A stretch of 64,000 nt of DNA, from NCBI RefSeq assembly GCF_900114635.1, contig NZ_FOTQ01000006.1, forward strand, positions 203,585-267,584, written 5' to 3'. Numbering within the stretch: the first letter of the stretch is position 1; each line of letters begins with the position of its first letter. Source of the DNA: Shimia aestuarii (GTDB lineage Bacteria; Pseudomonadota; Alphaproteobacteria; Rhodobacterales; Rhodobacteraceae). The notes under the pieces are model-generated. The model searched no databases. It was given only the letters and a program-made list of their open reading frames with translations, and was not told the DNA's origin. Made by a program: the position numbers and the translations under genes. Below, one piece after another: positions 39,899-49,256 of the stretch.

Positions 39899-41202
39899 GC
39901 CCGTTCGAAATCGGAATGGCGTCCTTTGGCGTGATGGTTGTGCTGGTTTACTTGGGGCTCTGGGTGCCTTTCGCGCTCATGCTGTCGTCTTTTGGTGGCG
40001 TCTGGTTGATCAAGGGATCGCCTATACTTGCGGGTAAGCTTCTCGCCCTGGCGGCTAGCAAGACCATTTCCAGCTACTTTTTCGGGGTCGTGCCCCTGTT
40101 CGTGTTGATGGGCTATATTGTCTCGGTGTCGGGAATGGGGCGCGACGCGTTCGATGTGGCCAATCACCTGTTTCGCCGCCTCAAGGGGGGGCTTGGAATC
40201 GGGACTGTTGGCGCGAATGCCATTTTTGCCGCGATTACAGGAATTTCGATTGCGTCCGCTGCCGTGTTCACGCGGATCGCAGTGCCAGAGATGATGCGGC
40301 ATGGCTATTCGGCGCGGTTTTCGGTCGGAGTGGTAGCAGGGTCGTCCGTGCTGGGAATGCTGATCCCGCCATCCCTGCTGTTGATCCTGTACGGGTTGCT
40401 GACGGAGCAGTCAGTCGGAGATCTGTTCATTGCGGGCGTTCTTCCGGGCGTGGTGCTGGCGCTGCTTTTTGGCGGAGGTATCTGGCTGACAGCTCATCTG
40501 AACCCGTCTGGACTTGGATCGATGCGGGATGCAGATGACATGCCCGTGCTCAGCCGGAGGGAGCTGTTGGTCAAGGGTTTGCCATTGGCGCTTTTGATCG
40601 GGCTTGTGCTCGGCGGGCTATACGCCGGGTTTTTTACGCCGATCGAAGCGGGGGCCGTCGGCTGCTTTGGGGCGATCGTCATTGGATTGGCGCGGCGTTC
40701 GCTGAGTTGGCGCGATTTCTGGCAGGTTTTGAACGACACAGGGCTTGTCACCGCGTCCATCTGTTTCCTGATCATTGCCGCCCAGATGTATTCGCGCATG
40801 TTGGCGCTTTCCGGTGTCCCCGCAGAATTTGGAAGTTTTGTCGCGTCTGCAGATATCGGTTTCTGGGGGATAATCCTTGCCTATGTGGGGCTGGTAATCG
40901 TCATGGGAACGGTCCTGGACAGTTCTTCCATCATGCTCATTCTCGTGCCGCTCATGCTGCCGGTCCTAGCTACGATGCAAGTTGATCTGATCTGGTTCGG
41001 GATCATCACCATCATCGCGGTCGAAATCGGGTTGCTGACACCGCCATTCGGTATCTCGGTCTTTGTTATCAAGTCCGCCTTGGACGATCCCGAGATCACG
41101 TTGGGCGACATTTTCCGAGGCGCGGCACCCTTTGCCCTTCTGATGCTGGTCCTTCTGGGACTGGTTCTTGTTTTTCCACAACTCGCCACTGCGCTCATCT
41201 AG
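39895..41202 (+). CDS. TRAP transporter large membrane subunit (DctM type)
   Basis: 435 residues, DctM family, about twelve membrane helices. Recognisable parts are ISIASAAVFTRIAVPEMM, SVLGMLIPPSLLLILYG, FTPIEAGAVGCFGAI and the C-terminal LTPPFGISVFVIKS. It is the sodium-coupled translocating subunit of the second TRAP system. Coupled to dctQ by overlap; the catabolic genes begin 13 bases later, so transport and use are one transcript. Confidence 0.9.
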   Translation: MSPFEIGMASFGVMVVLVYLGLWVPFALMLSSFGGVWLIKGSPILAGKLLALAASKTISSYFFGVVPLFVLMGYIVSVSGMGRDAFDVANHLFRRLKGGLGIGTVGANAIFAAITGISIASAAVFTRIAVPEMMRHGYSARFSVGVVAGSSVLGMLIPPSLLLILYGLLTEQSVGDLFIAGVLPGVVLALLFGGGIWLTAHLNPSGLGSMRDADDMPVLSRRELLVKGLPLALLIGLVLGGLYAGFFTPIEAGAVGCFGAIVIGLARRSLSWRDFWQVLNDTGLVTASICFLIIAAQMYSRMLALSGVPAEFGSFVASADIGFWGIILAYVGLVIVMGTVLDSSSIMLILVPLMLPVLATMQVDLIWFGIITIIAVEIGLLTPPFGISVFVIKSALDDPEITLGDIFRGAAPFALLMLVLLGLVLVFPQLATALI

Positions 41203-41215
41203 GAAAGGAGCCGTC

Positions 41216-41992
41216 ATGCCCCGCCGATACGTAGACCTGTCTGTGCCGCTCGAAGCTGGCATAGTCAGTGATCCACCGATCATGCTGCCCGAGATCACGT
41301 ACATGTCCCATGAACAAACCGCCGAACAGGTGATGTCGTTCTTTCCGGGGTTGAAGAAAGAAGACCTTCCGGGTGGTGAGGGGTGGGCGGTCGAGATGCT
41401 GCAGATTGCAACGCATAACGGCACCCATCTGGACGCGCCCTATCATCACCATTCCACCATGAACAACGGCGAGCGAGCGATCACCATCGACGAGGTGCCG
41501 TTGGAGTGGTGTTTAAATCCCGGCGTTAAGCTTGATTTTCGCGACTTTGATGACGGTTACGTCGTGACGGCAGCGGATGTGGAAGCGGAACTTAAGCGGA
41601 TTGGTCACGAGTTGCGCCCGCTGGACATCGTTGTGGTCAACACCTCGGCAGGGGCGCATTACGGCAAGCCGGATTACCTGATGAAGGGCTGCGGCATGGG
41701 GCGGGAGGCGACGATGTACCTCTTGGAGCGTGGCGTGCGTGTGACTGGGACGGATGCCTGGAGCTGGGACGCGCCCTTTGCCCTCACCGCTCAGGAATAT
41801 GCCAAGACGGGTGACGCCAAGATCATCTGGGAAGGCCATCGTGCGTCGATGGAGATCGGCTATTGCCATATGGAGAAACTCACCGCGCTGGAAACGCTCC
41901 CGGCGTCCGGGTTCGAGATTTCCTGTTTCCCATACAAGATCAAGGGCGCGAGCGCGGGCTTTACCCGTGCGGTTGCGATTTTCGAGGAGTAA
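41216..41992 (+). CDS. Cyclase/kynurenine formamidase-family hydrolase
   Basis: 258 residues, family of metal-dependent cyclases (PF04199). The metal-binding motif is HNGTHLDAPYHH (H67, H71, D73, H77). Members include KynB kynurenine formamidase and isatin hydrolase; this one is longer than KynB (about 210). It probably hydrolyses an amide or lactam-type ring. The ATG at 41216 was chosen because GGAG precedes it and the frame upstream lies in dctM. The next gene starts 5 bases on. Confidence 0.85.
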   Translation: MPRRYVDLSVPLEAGIVSDPPIMLPEITYMSHEQTAEQVMSFFPGLKKEDLPGGEGWAVEMLQIATHNGTHLDAPYHHHSTMNNGERAITIDEVPLEWCLNPGVKLDFRDFDDGYVVTAADVEAELKRIGHELRPLDIVVVNTSAGAHYGKPDYLMKGCGMGREATMYLLERGVRVTGTDAWSWDAPFALTAQEYAKTGDAKIIWEGHRASMEIGYCHMEKLTALETLPASGFEISCFPYKIKGASAGFTRAVAIFEE

Positions 41993-41997
41993 GCAAT

Positions 41998-42888
41998 ATG
42001 CGATTGGGAACTGTAGAGCATTTGGGGGCCAAGAAACTTGTTGCCGCAAGTGATGACGGGCTGGTGGTGCTGGGTATGTATTCCGACATGCTGGCGCTGA
42101 TCGAGGCGGGGCAGACCGGGCTGGATCAAGCCGCCGATGCATTGGCGGCACGAGGCGAAGTGATCGCGCAAACGGATGTTCGGTTCCTGCCGCCGATCAT
42201 GCCGGTGCAATACCGCGATTGTCTGGTCTTTGAACAGCATCTGATCAACAGCTTTGCAGCCGCGACCAAGATGACGGGACGCCCCTTTGACATTCCCCCC
42301 GTCTGGTACAAGCAGCCGATCTATTACAAGGGCAACAGGATGTCCTTTGTCGGGCATGGCGCAGAGGTTGAATGGCCCGCTTATGCCGAGTTCCTTGATA
42401 TCGAACTGGAGCTGGCCATCGTGGTTGGCAAGAAAGGACGCGATATCAAATCGGAAGACGCCGAGGATCACATCTTTGGCTATTCCATCCTCAACGATGT
42501 CTCGGCACGGGATGCGCAGATGGTCGAGATGCCCGGGCAGTTGGGGCCGGCCAAGGGCAAGGATTTCGACACCGGCAACATCCTTGGGCCCTTTATCCTG
42601 ACCGCAGACGAGGTTGCGCATCCGGTGTCGCTTAACATGGAAGCGCGGGTAAATGGCGAACGCTGGGGTGGCGGGAACTCCTCGCAGATGCACCATGATT
42701 TTGGCGCGATTCTCGCCCATATCTCGGCTTCTGAGACGTTGTATCCGGGCGAGTTGATCGGGTCGGGAACCGTTGGAACGGGCTGTGGTCTGGAGATCGG
42801 CAAGAAACTTCAACCCGGTGATCTTTTTGAACTTGAGATTGAAAAGATCGGAACCCTGGCCAACCGGATCGTGAGGCAAGGCAAATGA
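41998..42888 (+). CDS. Fumarylacetoacetate hydrolase-family protein
   Basis: 296 residues, FAH superfamily. Metal-binding acidic residues lie in DIELELAIVVGKKGRDI and the core GYSILNDVSARDAQ; the C-terminal SGTVGTGCGLEIGKKLQPGD is a family hallmark. Members cleave or dehydrate 2-oxo acids (fumarylpyruvate, 2-keto-3-deoxy sugar acids, acylpyruvates). Coupled to the OsmC-family gene by overlap. Substrate not predictable alone; the cyclase before it suggests a ring-opened acid. Confidence 0.85.
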   Translation: MRLGTVEHLGAKKLVAASDDGLVVLGMYSDMLALIEAGQTGLDQAADALAARGEVIAQTDVRFLPPIMPVQYRDCLVFEQHLINSFAAATKMTGRPFDIPPVWYKQPIYYKGNRMSFVGHGAEVEWPAYAEFLDIELELAIVVGKKGRDIKSEDAEDHIFGYSILNDVSARDAQMVEMPGQLGPAKGKDFDTGNILGPFILTADEVAHPVSLNMEARVNGERWGGGNSSQMHHDFGAILAHISASETLYPGELIGSGTVGTGCGLEIGKKLQPGDLFELEIEKIGTLANRIVRQGK

Positions 42889-43394
42889 GCGATGCGGTGA
42901 CACCCGAGACCATGCCGCAAAGGGCGGTGGTGCAGTTTGATTGTCACGGTCAGGCGGTTGGCAAGATGCGCAACGAACTGGTTGTGTGCATGGTGAAACC
43001 CTTTGAGGAACGTTTTGAACTTGCCACCGATGAGGGCCCGTTTCATGGCGGAGACAGTTCGGCCCCGCCGCCGCTCGCGCTGTTTGTGGGCGGGTTGACG
43101 GGGTGCATCATGACCCAGATCCGCGCCTTTGCGAAACGCCTTCGCGTGCCACTCAATGATCTCTCGGTAGATGTGCGCGTGCAATGGGATTGGGCGGCCA
43201 AGGACCGGGTGTATGAAACGGCGCCCAAGTCGTTCGAGATCGACATCGCGCTGGATAGTGACGCGCCGATGGCCGATCAACACGCGTTGATCGACGCGGC
43301 CAAGAAGGGCTGTTTCATCGAGCAAACATTGGGCCAGTCGAACACGATCCGGCATCGCATTCGTCAGGGAGAGGATTGGATCGAGGTCGACTGA
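42885..43394 (+). CDS. OsmC-family protein
   Basis: 169 residues, OsmC/Ohr fold with the two reactive cysteines in place: C74 in GGLTGCIMTQ and C143 in KKGCFIEQ. Classical members reduce organic peroxides; others are linked to catabolic operons with less clear roles. It overlaps the FAH-family gene start-to-stop, so it belongs to the pathway rather than to a stress regulon. Possible detoxification of a reactive intermediate. Confidence 0.85.
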   Translation: MSDAVTPETMPQRAVVQFDCHGQAVGKMRNELVVCMVKPFEERFELATDEGPFHGGDSSAPPPLALFVGGLTGCIMTQIRAFAKRLRVPLNDLSVDVRVQWDWAAKDRVYETAPKSFEIDIALDSDAPMADQHALIDAAKKGCFIEQTLGQSNTIRHRIRQGEDWIEVD

Positions 43395-43484
43395 ACCCGC
43401 GGTTTCATGCTGTGCGCAAAAGGCATTGGAAGACGATCAGGGATTGCCTAGGGTGCAGCACAACAGCCTAACCCAGACGGCAGG

Positions 43485-44438
43485 ATGGAGCCTTTGATGA
43501 ACACCCCCAGCCATTCCACACATGACGCCCAGGCGGATGATCGCAACGAGCATATCAAGATCTATGTGAACGGCGAGATCGTTCCCAAGCACGAGGCCGT
43601 CGTGTCGGTCTATGACAGCGGCTTCATGCTGGGGGATGGTATGTGGGAGGGGATGCGGCTCTATGATGGCGAGTGGGCCTTTTTTGAAGAGCACATGGAC
43701 CGCCTGTTCAGCTCGCTCAAGGCGGTCTCGCTGGATATCGGTCTCGGCCCTGAGGATATCCGAGACATTCTGGATCGCACTGCAGCGGCCAATGGCATGA
43801 CTGACGATGGGCATTGCCGGTTGATGATCACGCGGGGGCGCAAGGCGAAGCCATTCCAGCATCCGGGGCTGTCGCGCTTTGGGCCGACGATTGTTGCGAT
43901 TGTCGAGCATTCCAAACCGGCCGAAAGCCTGCAGAAAGCGGGCATCCGGCTGGCGTCGGTGCCGCAGGTGCGGGGCTTGCCGCATAGTCAGGACGCCAAG
44001 TTCAACAGCCATTCCAAGCTGAACTGTGTGATCGCCTGTTTGCAGGCTGAGCAGGCGGGAGCGGATGAAGCGCTGATGCTGGATCCGCATGGGTTCGTGA
44101 ACACGACCAACGCGTGCAATTTTTTCATCGTGCGGCGTGGTGAGGTTTGGACGTCGACCGGGGATTATTGCATGAACGGCGTGACGCGCCAGAAGGTGAT
44201 CGACCTGTGCCACGAGAATGCCATGCCTGTGCGGGAAAAGAATTTTTCCCTTTATGAAGCCTACAGCGCCGATGAAGCCTTTTTGACGGGGACCTTTGGC
44301 GCGCAGACACCGGTGGCCGAGATTGACGGGCGCAAGATCGGGACCGAGGCCGGGGCGGGGCCGGTGACCAAACGCATTCGCGCGCTCTACAAGGCGCTCA
44401 TTGCCGAGACGGTTGCGCGTCAGAAAGCGGCGCGATAA
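43485..44438 (+). CDS. Class IV aminotransferase (BCAT/D-amino-acid type)
   Basis: 317 residues, PLP fold type IV. Features are VVSVYDSGFMLGDGMWEGMRLYDG in part as DSGFMLGDGMWEG, the lysine-bearing stretch SHSKLN, and EALMLDPHGFVNTTNACNFF. Long like roseobacter 'aminotransferase class IV' proteins rather than aminodeoxychorismate lyase. ATG 43485 follows GGCAGGA; an ATG at 43497 is possible. It would act on an amino acid tied to the pathway. The 90-base gap before it shows no clear promoter. Confidence 0.82.
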   Translation: MEPLMNTPSHSTHDAQADDRNEHIKIYVNGEIVPKHEAVVSVYDSGFMLGDGMWEGMRLYDGEWAFFEEHMDRLFSSLKAVSLDIGLGPEDIRDILDRTAAANGMTDDGHCRLMITRGRKAKPFQHPGLSRFGPTIVAIVEHSKPAESLQKAGIRLASVPQVRGLPHSQDAKFNSHSKLNCVIACLQAEQAGADEALMLDPHGFVNTTNACNFFIVRRGEVWTSTGDYCMNGVTRQKVIDLCHENAMPVREKNFSLYEAYSADEAFLTGTFGAQTPVAEIDGRKIGTEAGAGPVTKRIRALYKALIAETVARQKAAR

Positions 44439-44473
44439 TCGGCCACGTCGTAGGGGAAACCGGGAGCCGTGAC

Positions 44474-45373
44474 ATGACTGCCAAGGAAAGCTGGATCGCT
44501 GTTGATATCGGGGCGTCGGTCATGCGGGCGTGGCAGATCACTGGCGACCGCGTTCCGGGCGCGGTGCGGCAGGTTGCGGCGCCGGATGGTTATACGGATG
44601 AGACATTCGAAGGCTTGTTGCTTGAACTGATCGGCGGGTGGTTTGAGAGCGGGCCAAACTGTGTTCTGGTCAGCGGATTGTCCCGTGTGCAGAGCGCGGC
44701 GCAAATGGTGCCCTTTGCCGCCGTGCCTGTGAAACCCGCGACGCTCAAACCGGTGCTGGTGCCCGTGTCCGATCCGCGCATTCGGTTGTTCGCGGTTCCG
44801 GGACTTCGGCAGGCGCGACCCGTCGACGTGACCCAAGGCGATGAGACCCGCGTGGCCGGGTTTCTGGCACGCAATCCGTCGTGGGACGGGGTGATCTGTT
44901 GTGTAGGGCGCGCAACAACATGGGCGCATGTCAGCGCGGATGAGGTGGTCAGCTTTCAGGCGTTTCTGACCGGGGAACTTTGTGAGCAGCTTTGCAAGAC
45001 CGAGGCGCTGGGCCCGTTGCCGTCTGACGGGTGGGGTGGCGACGTGTTCATCGATGCGATGGAGGCGACGCTTTCGCGCCCCGAGGCGCTGGCGAGCCGG
45101 TTGCATGGTTTGCGGGCGCAAAAGGTTTTGGGCCAGGGGGAAGACGCTGCTTTGTCCGTGAAGTTGGCGGGGTATTTTCTCGGGGCAGAGCTTGGGGCGA
45201 GTCGCCCTTATTGGCTGGGGCAGCACGTTGCGGTGATCGGTGATACGCCGCTTGCTTTGGGCTACGAAGCGGCTCTGAAACGACAGGGTGCCCCGGTTGA
45301 GAAGATGTCGGACGAGGAGGCCACGATCGCGGGATTGCGGGTTGCGTATCAGGCGTTGATGGATCTCGACTGA
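44474..45373 (+). CDS. 2-keto-3-deoxygalactonokinase-like protein (DgoK family)
   Basis: 299 residues, DgoK family (PF05035): IAVDIGASVMRAWQI near the N-terminus (phosphate-binding region of the ASKHA fold, usually DWGTTxxRxW), DVTQGDETRVAGFL, and VGRATTWAHV. DgoK phosphorylates 2-dehydro-3-deoxygalactonate with ATP. The first motif reads DIGAS rather than DWGTT, a notable change, so sugar specificity may differ. No DgoA aldolase is visible nearby. Confidence 0.8.
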   Translation: MTAKESWIAVDIGASVMRAWQITGDRVPGAVRQVAAPDGYTDETFEGLLLELIGGWFESGPNCVLVSGLSRVQSAAQMVPFAAVPVKPATLKPVLVPVSDPRIRLFAVPGLRQARPVDVTQGDETRVAGFLARNPSWDGVICCVGRATTWAHVSADEVVSFQAFLTGELCEQLCKTEALGPLPSDGWGGDVFIDAMEATLSRPEALASRLHGLRAQKVLGQGEDAALSVKLAGYFLGAELGASRPYWLGQHVAVIGDTPLALGYEAALKRQGAPVEKMSDEEATIAGLRVAYQALMDLD

Positions 45374-45511
45374 CCTGTCAGGTGGGCGCGTGCTGGACCT
45401 TTGCTCCCTCCGACAAGGCACTGTTGGCGCAATAAAGTGTCGCAGTTGGATAAAAAACCGACAGATTTGAAATTCTGATCTTTACAGCCCGGCATTCTCG
45501 GCGCTTTCTGT

Positions 45512-45529
45512 GTGTACCGTCGTGTACCG
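45512..45529. repeat. Tandem GTGTACCG repeat before the oxidoreductase operon
   Basis: GTGTACCG at 45512-45519 and 45522-45529, spaced exactly 10 bases, ending 38 bases before the start codon at 45568. Two copies one helical turn apart suggest a regulator site; no protein can be named. Confidence 0.35.
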
Positions 45530-45567
45530 CGCGGCGGCCCTGCCAGACCCGTGTTTTGGGTCGAGCG

Positions 45568-47379
45568 ATGGAGGACCCCTTGAAGCCGACTGATATCCAA
45601 GACCCTGAGTATTTCCACAAAGTTGTAGATTGCCAGTTTGCCTGCCCGGCGCATACGCCGGTGCCCGAGTACATCCGGCTGATCGCTCAGGAGCGCTATA
45701 CCGATGCCTATATGATCAACTGGGAAAGCAACGTTTTCCCCGGTGTTCTTGGGCGAACCTGCGACCGACCCTGCGAACCGGCCTGCCGCCGCGGACGTGT
45801 CGAGGAAGAACCTGTGGCGATATGCCGTCTGAAACGGGTCGCCGCAGACTTCAAGGACGACGTGAAGGGTCTTTTGCCCGGTGCGGGGCCGAAGAACGGC
45901 AAGAAAGTCGCACTGATTGGGGGCGGCCCGGCCTCTCTGACCGTGGCGCGGGACCTCGCGCCGCTTGGCTACGAGCTGCATCTCTACGATGAACATGCCA
46001 AGGCGGGCGGCTTCATGCGGAGCCAAATCCCCGCCTTCCGTCTGCCCGACGAGGTGCTGGACGAGGAAGTGGGCTATGTGCTCGACATGGGCGTACACAC
46101 CCATTTCAACAAATACGTGGATAGCCTGCAGAGCATCCTGGATCAGGATTACGATGCGATCTTTGTCGGCTGCGGCGCACCGCGAGGCCGCGATCTGCCC
46201 AACCTGCCAGGGCGCAAGGAAGCCGACAAGAACATCCATATCGGCATCGACTGGCTGTCGAGTGTCGCGTTCGAACACACCAAGAGCATCGGCAAGCGCG
46301 TGATCGTGCTTGGCGGGGGCAACACCGCGATGGATTGCTGCCGCACCTCGCGCCGCTTGGGCGGCGAGGACGTCAAGGTGATCGTGCGCTCCCCCTTCGA
46401 GGACATGAAGGCGAGCCCTTGGGAGAAGGAAGACGCCATTCACGAAGGTATTCCGATTCTCGACAACCACGTTCCGAAGGAATTTGTGGTCAAAGACGGC
46501 AAGCTGGTCGGCATGAAATTCGAAAAAGTCGAAGCGCAATACGACGCAGAAGGTAAACGCAGTCTCGTCCCAACCGGTGAAGATTTGGTTTATGTCGAGT
46601 GCGACGACGTTCTGATCGCCATCGGTCAGGAGAACGCTTTCCCGTGGATCGAGAAATCGACAGGGGTTCGGTTCACCAGTTGGGGGACGCCGATCATCAA
46701 TGATGACGAGACGTTCCAGTCGACCAACAAGCGGGTGTTCTTTGGCGGAGATTCCGCCTTTGGCCCGGCCAATATCATTACCGCGGTGGCGCATGGCCAC
46801 AAGGCAGCGGTGTCGATCGACATGTATTGCAACGGGCAGAACCCCGAGGTGAACCGCCCCGCACCGCATGTGACGCTGGTCAGCCAGAAAATGGGCATTC
46901 ACGAGTGGAGCTATGACAGTATCCCCGTGATCGACAAACGCGAGGCGGTGCCTCTGGTCGCTTTGGAAGAGGCGCTCAAGAGCAAAACGCTTGAGGTGGA
47001 GCTGGGCTTTGATGTCGAGACCGCATTCGTGCAGGCCGAGCGTTGCCTGAACTGTGACGCGCAGACGGTGTTCACGGATTCGGCCTGTATCGAATGTGAT
47101 GCCTGCACCGACATCTGCCCGACAAGCTGTATCAGCTTTGTCGAGAATGCCGAGGAGCCCGAGTTGCGACAGAGTCTGCTGGTTCCGGCAGAGAATGCCG
47201 AGCAGGATCTCTATGTGTCCGGTGAGTTGGCCACGGGCAAGGTCATGGTCAAGGACGAGGATGTGTGTCTGCATTGCGGACTGTGCGCCGAGCGGTGCCC
47301 CACGGCGGCTTGGGACATGCAGAAATTCTATTACACGATGGCCAAGGCGGCCCCGGTTCTGGTGGAGGCGGCAGAATGA
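45568..47379 (+). CDS. GltD-like NAD(P)/FAD oxidoreductase with ferredoxin domain, partner of 2-oxoacid oxidoreductase
   Basis: 603 residues. The N-terminal Fe-S domain of GltD/dihydropyrimidine dehydrogenase type has CQFACPAHTPVPEYI, and CDRPCEPACRRG. A dinucleotide-binding core follows: ALIGGGPASLTVARDLA for FAD and VIVLGGGNTAMDCCR for NAD(P). The C-terminal ferredoxin has two [4Fe-4S] sites (CIECDACTDICP; CLHCGLCAERCP). It should pass electrons between the oxidoreductase subunits downstream and NAD(P). ATG 45568 gives the expected N-terminus. Its stop overlaps the alpha subunit (ATGA), so they form one complex or operon. Confidence 0.88.
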   Translation: MEDPLKPTDIQDPEYFHKVVDCQFACPAHTPVPEYIRLIAQERYTDAYMINWESNVFPGVLGRTCDRPCEPACRRGRVEEEPVAICRLKRVAADFKDDVKGLLPGAGPKNGKKVALIGGGPASLTVARDLAPLGYELHLYDEHAKAGGFMRSQIPAFRLPDEVLDEEVGYVLDMGVHTHFNKYVDSLQSILDQDYDAIFVGCGAPRGRDLPNLPGRKEADKNIHIGIDWLSSVAFEHTKSIGKRVIVLGGGNTAMDCCRTSRRLGGEDVKVIVRSPFEDMKASPWEKEDAIHEGIPILDNHVPKEFVVKDGKLVGMKFEKVEAQYDAEGKRSLVPTGEDLVYVECDDVLIAIGQENAFPWIEKSTGVRFTSWGTPIINDDETFQSTNKRVFFGGDSAFGPANIITAVAHGHKAAVSIDMYCNGQNPEVNRPAPHVTLVSQKMGIHEWSYDSIPVIDKREAVPLVALEEALKSKTLEVELGFDVETAFVQAERCLNCDAQTVFTDSACIECDACTDICPTSCISFVENAEEPELRQSLLVPAENAEQDLYVSGELATGKVMVKDEDVCLHCGLCAERCPTAAWDMQKFYYTMAKAAPVLVEAAE

Positions 47380-49256
47380 AACAGATCAAGGGCATCAACG
47401 ATTTTGTCGTCAAATTCGCCAATGTGAACGGCACCGGTTCGGCCAGCGCCAACCACCTGTTTGCCAAGGCGATTTTCCGCATGGGTATCCCGGTCAGCCC
47501 GCGCAATATCTTTCCGTCCAACATTCAGGGCCTGCCCACGTGGTACGAAGTGCGCGTGAGCAAGAAAGGGTATCTGGGGCGTCGGGGTGGCGTGGACATG
47601 ATGGTCTGCGTGAACCCGCAGAGCATGGAGAAGGACATCGCCAGCGTCGAGCCGGGCGGGTATTTCCTCTATGACAGCACCAAGCCTCTGGCCAACCATC
47701 TGAAACGGGATGACATCACCATCATTGGTATCCCGCTGACCGAGATGTGCATGAAGGAATTCCCGGTTCCGCGTCTGCAACAGCTGTTGAAAAACGTGGT
47801 GTATGTCGGAGCGCTGGCGGCGCTTCTGGATATTGATTTCCGGGTGCTGAAGGATCTCTTGAACGATCAGTTCAAGGGCAAGGAAAAGCTGATCTCGTCG
47901 AACGTGCATGCGTTGGAGATGGGCTATCAGTATGCCAAGGAGAACTATGCCTGCCCGTTACCGATCCGGTTGGAATCGGGGGGCAACGTCGCGCCGCATA
48001 TCCTTGAAACGCCGCATATTCTGATGAACGGCAACACCGCCGCCGCGCTGGGCGCGATCTATGGCGGGGCGACGGTGGCCGCGTGGTATCCGATCACGCC
48101 TTCGACAAGTGTTGTGGATGCCTTTGCCAAATATGCCGAGCGGATGCGGATTGATGCTGGCACCGGCAAGAAAAACTTTGCCATTGTGCAGGCCGAAGAT
48201 GAGCTCGCAGCGATGGGCATGGTGATCGGCGCAAGCTGGAACGGGGCGCGGTCCTTTACGGCCACTTCTGGCCCCGGCGTGTCGCTGATGAGCGAGTTTC
48301 TCGGGCTCGCGTATTTTGCGGAAATTCCCGCCGTGCTGATCAACGTGCAGCGCTCTGGTCCTTCGACGGGGATGCCGACGCGCAGCCAGCAATCGGATGT
48401 GCTCGCCTGTGCCTATGCAAGCCACGGTGACACCAAGCAGGTGCTGCTGTTCCCGGCGACGCCGCAGGAATGTTTCGAGATGACGGTGCAGGCGTTTGAC
48501 CTGTCTGAACGTCTGCAAACGCCGGTCATCATGATGTCGGACCTTGATCTTGGCATGAACGACTGGATGTCGCCGCCGTTGGAGTGGGACGACAGTTACG
48601 AGATGGACCGGGGTAAGGTTCTGGACGCCGAAGGCCTTGATAGCGTTGAGAAATGGGGCCGTTACCTTGACGTGGACGGCGACGGTATCTGCTATCGCAC
48701 ACTGCCCGGTACGCACCCCGAGAAAGGCGCCTTCTTTACCCGCGGGTCGTCCAAGAACGAGATGGCGGTCTATTCGGAGAGCGGCGAGGATTACGTGCAG
48801 AACGTGGACCGTTTGCTGCGCAAGTTCGAGACGGCAAAGTCCTATGTGCCCAAGCCCAAGACGCACCCGCCGATCAAGGTGAAAAAGCCCAAGACCGATC
48901 TCAGGCTGGGGGCGCTGTTCTTTGGCACCTCGGCGTCACCGGCTTATGAGGCGGTCGAGATGCTCGCGCCCGAGGGGTATCCGATTGATACCATGCGCAT
49001 CCGCGCCTTCCCCTTCCATCAGGATGTCGATCAGTTCATCCACGATCACGACATGGTCTTCGTGATCGAGCAGAACCGGGACGGGCAGATGCGCCAGTTG
49101 ATCATGAACGAATGCGAGATTGCACCTGATCGGCTGACCTCGGTGCTGAACTATTCCGGTACGCCGATCACGGCGCGCACCATTGCCCAGCAGATTCGAC
49201 AGGCGCTCAAGACCAAGAGCGCCGAGATTGTGCCCCTGAAACGGGAGACTGCCTGA
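47376..49256 (+). CDS. 2-oxoacid:acceptor oxidoreductase, fused gamma-alpha subunit
   Basis: 626 residues. The gamma domain is N-terminal (about 1-190; VNGTGSASANHLFAKAIFR), followed by the pyrimidine-binding alpha domain (from ~205: AALGAIYGGATVAAWYPITPST). SGPGVSLMSEFLGLAYF and QRSGPSTGMPTRSQQSD are alpha-family motifs. Together with the beta subunit it oxidises a 2-oxoacid to acyl-CoA and CO2 with thiamine diphosphate. This gamma-alpha fusion is as in KorA-like enzymes. The 2-oxoacid is uncertain (2-oxoglutarate, branched or other). Coupled to both neighbours by overlap. Confidence 0.88.
   Translation: MKQIKGINDFVVKFANVNGTGSASANHLFAKAIFRMGIPVSPRNIFPSNIQGLPTWYEVRVSKKGYLGRRGGVDMMVCVNPQSMEKDIASVEPGGYFLYDSTKPLANHLKRDDITIIGIPLTEMCMKEFPVPRLQQLLKNVVYVGALAALLDIDFRVLKDLLNDQFKGKEKLISSNVHALEMGYQYAKENYACPLPIRLESGGNVAPHILETPHILMNGNTAAALGAIYGGATVAAWYPITPSTSVVDAFAKYAERMRIDAGTGKKNFAIVQAEDELAAMGMVIGASWNGARSFTATSGPGVSLMSEFLGLAYFAEIPAVLINVQRSGPSTGMPTRSQQSDVLACAYASHGDTKQVLLFPATPQECFEMTVQAFDLSERLQTPVIMMSDLDLGMNDWMSPPLEWDDSYEMDRGKVLDAEGLDSVEKWGRYLDVDGDGICYRTLPGTHPEKGAFFTRGSSKNEMAVYSESGEDYVQNVDRLLRKFETAKSYVPKPKTHPPIKVKKPKTDLRLGALFFGTSASPAYEAVEMLAPEGYPIDTMRIRAFPFHQDVDQFIHDHDMVFVIEQNRDGQMRQLIMNECEIAPDRLTSVLNYSGTPITARTIAQQIRQALKTKSAEIVPLKRETA

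Noticed and set aside
45349..47274. Long open frame (641 codons) on the minus strand over the GltD-like gene
   Set aside because: It is antisense to a protein with intact Fe-S, FAD and NAD(P) motifs, has no recognisable domain, and follows from codon bias of the real gene.
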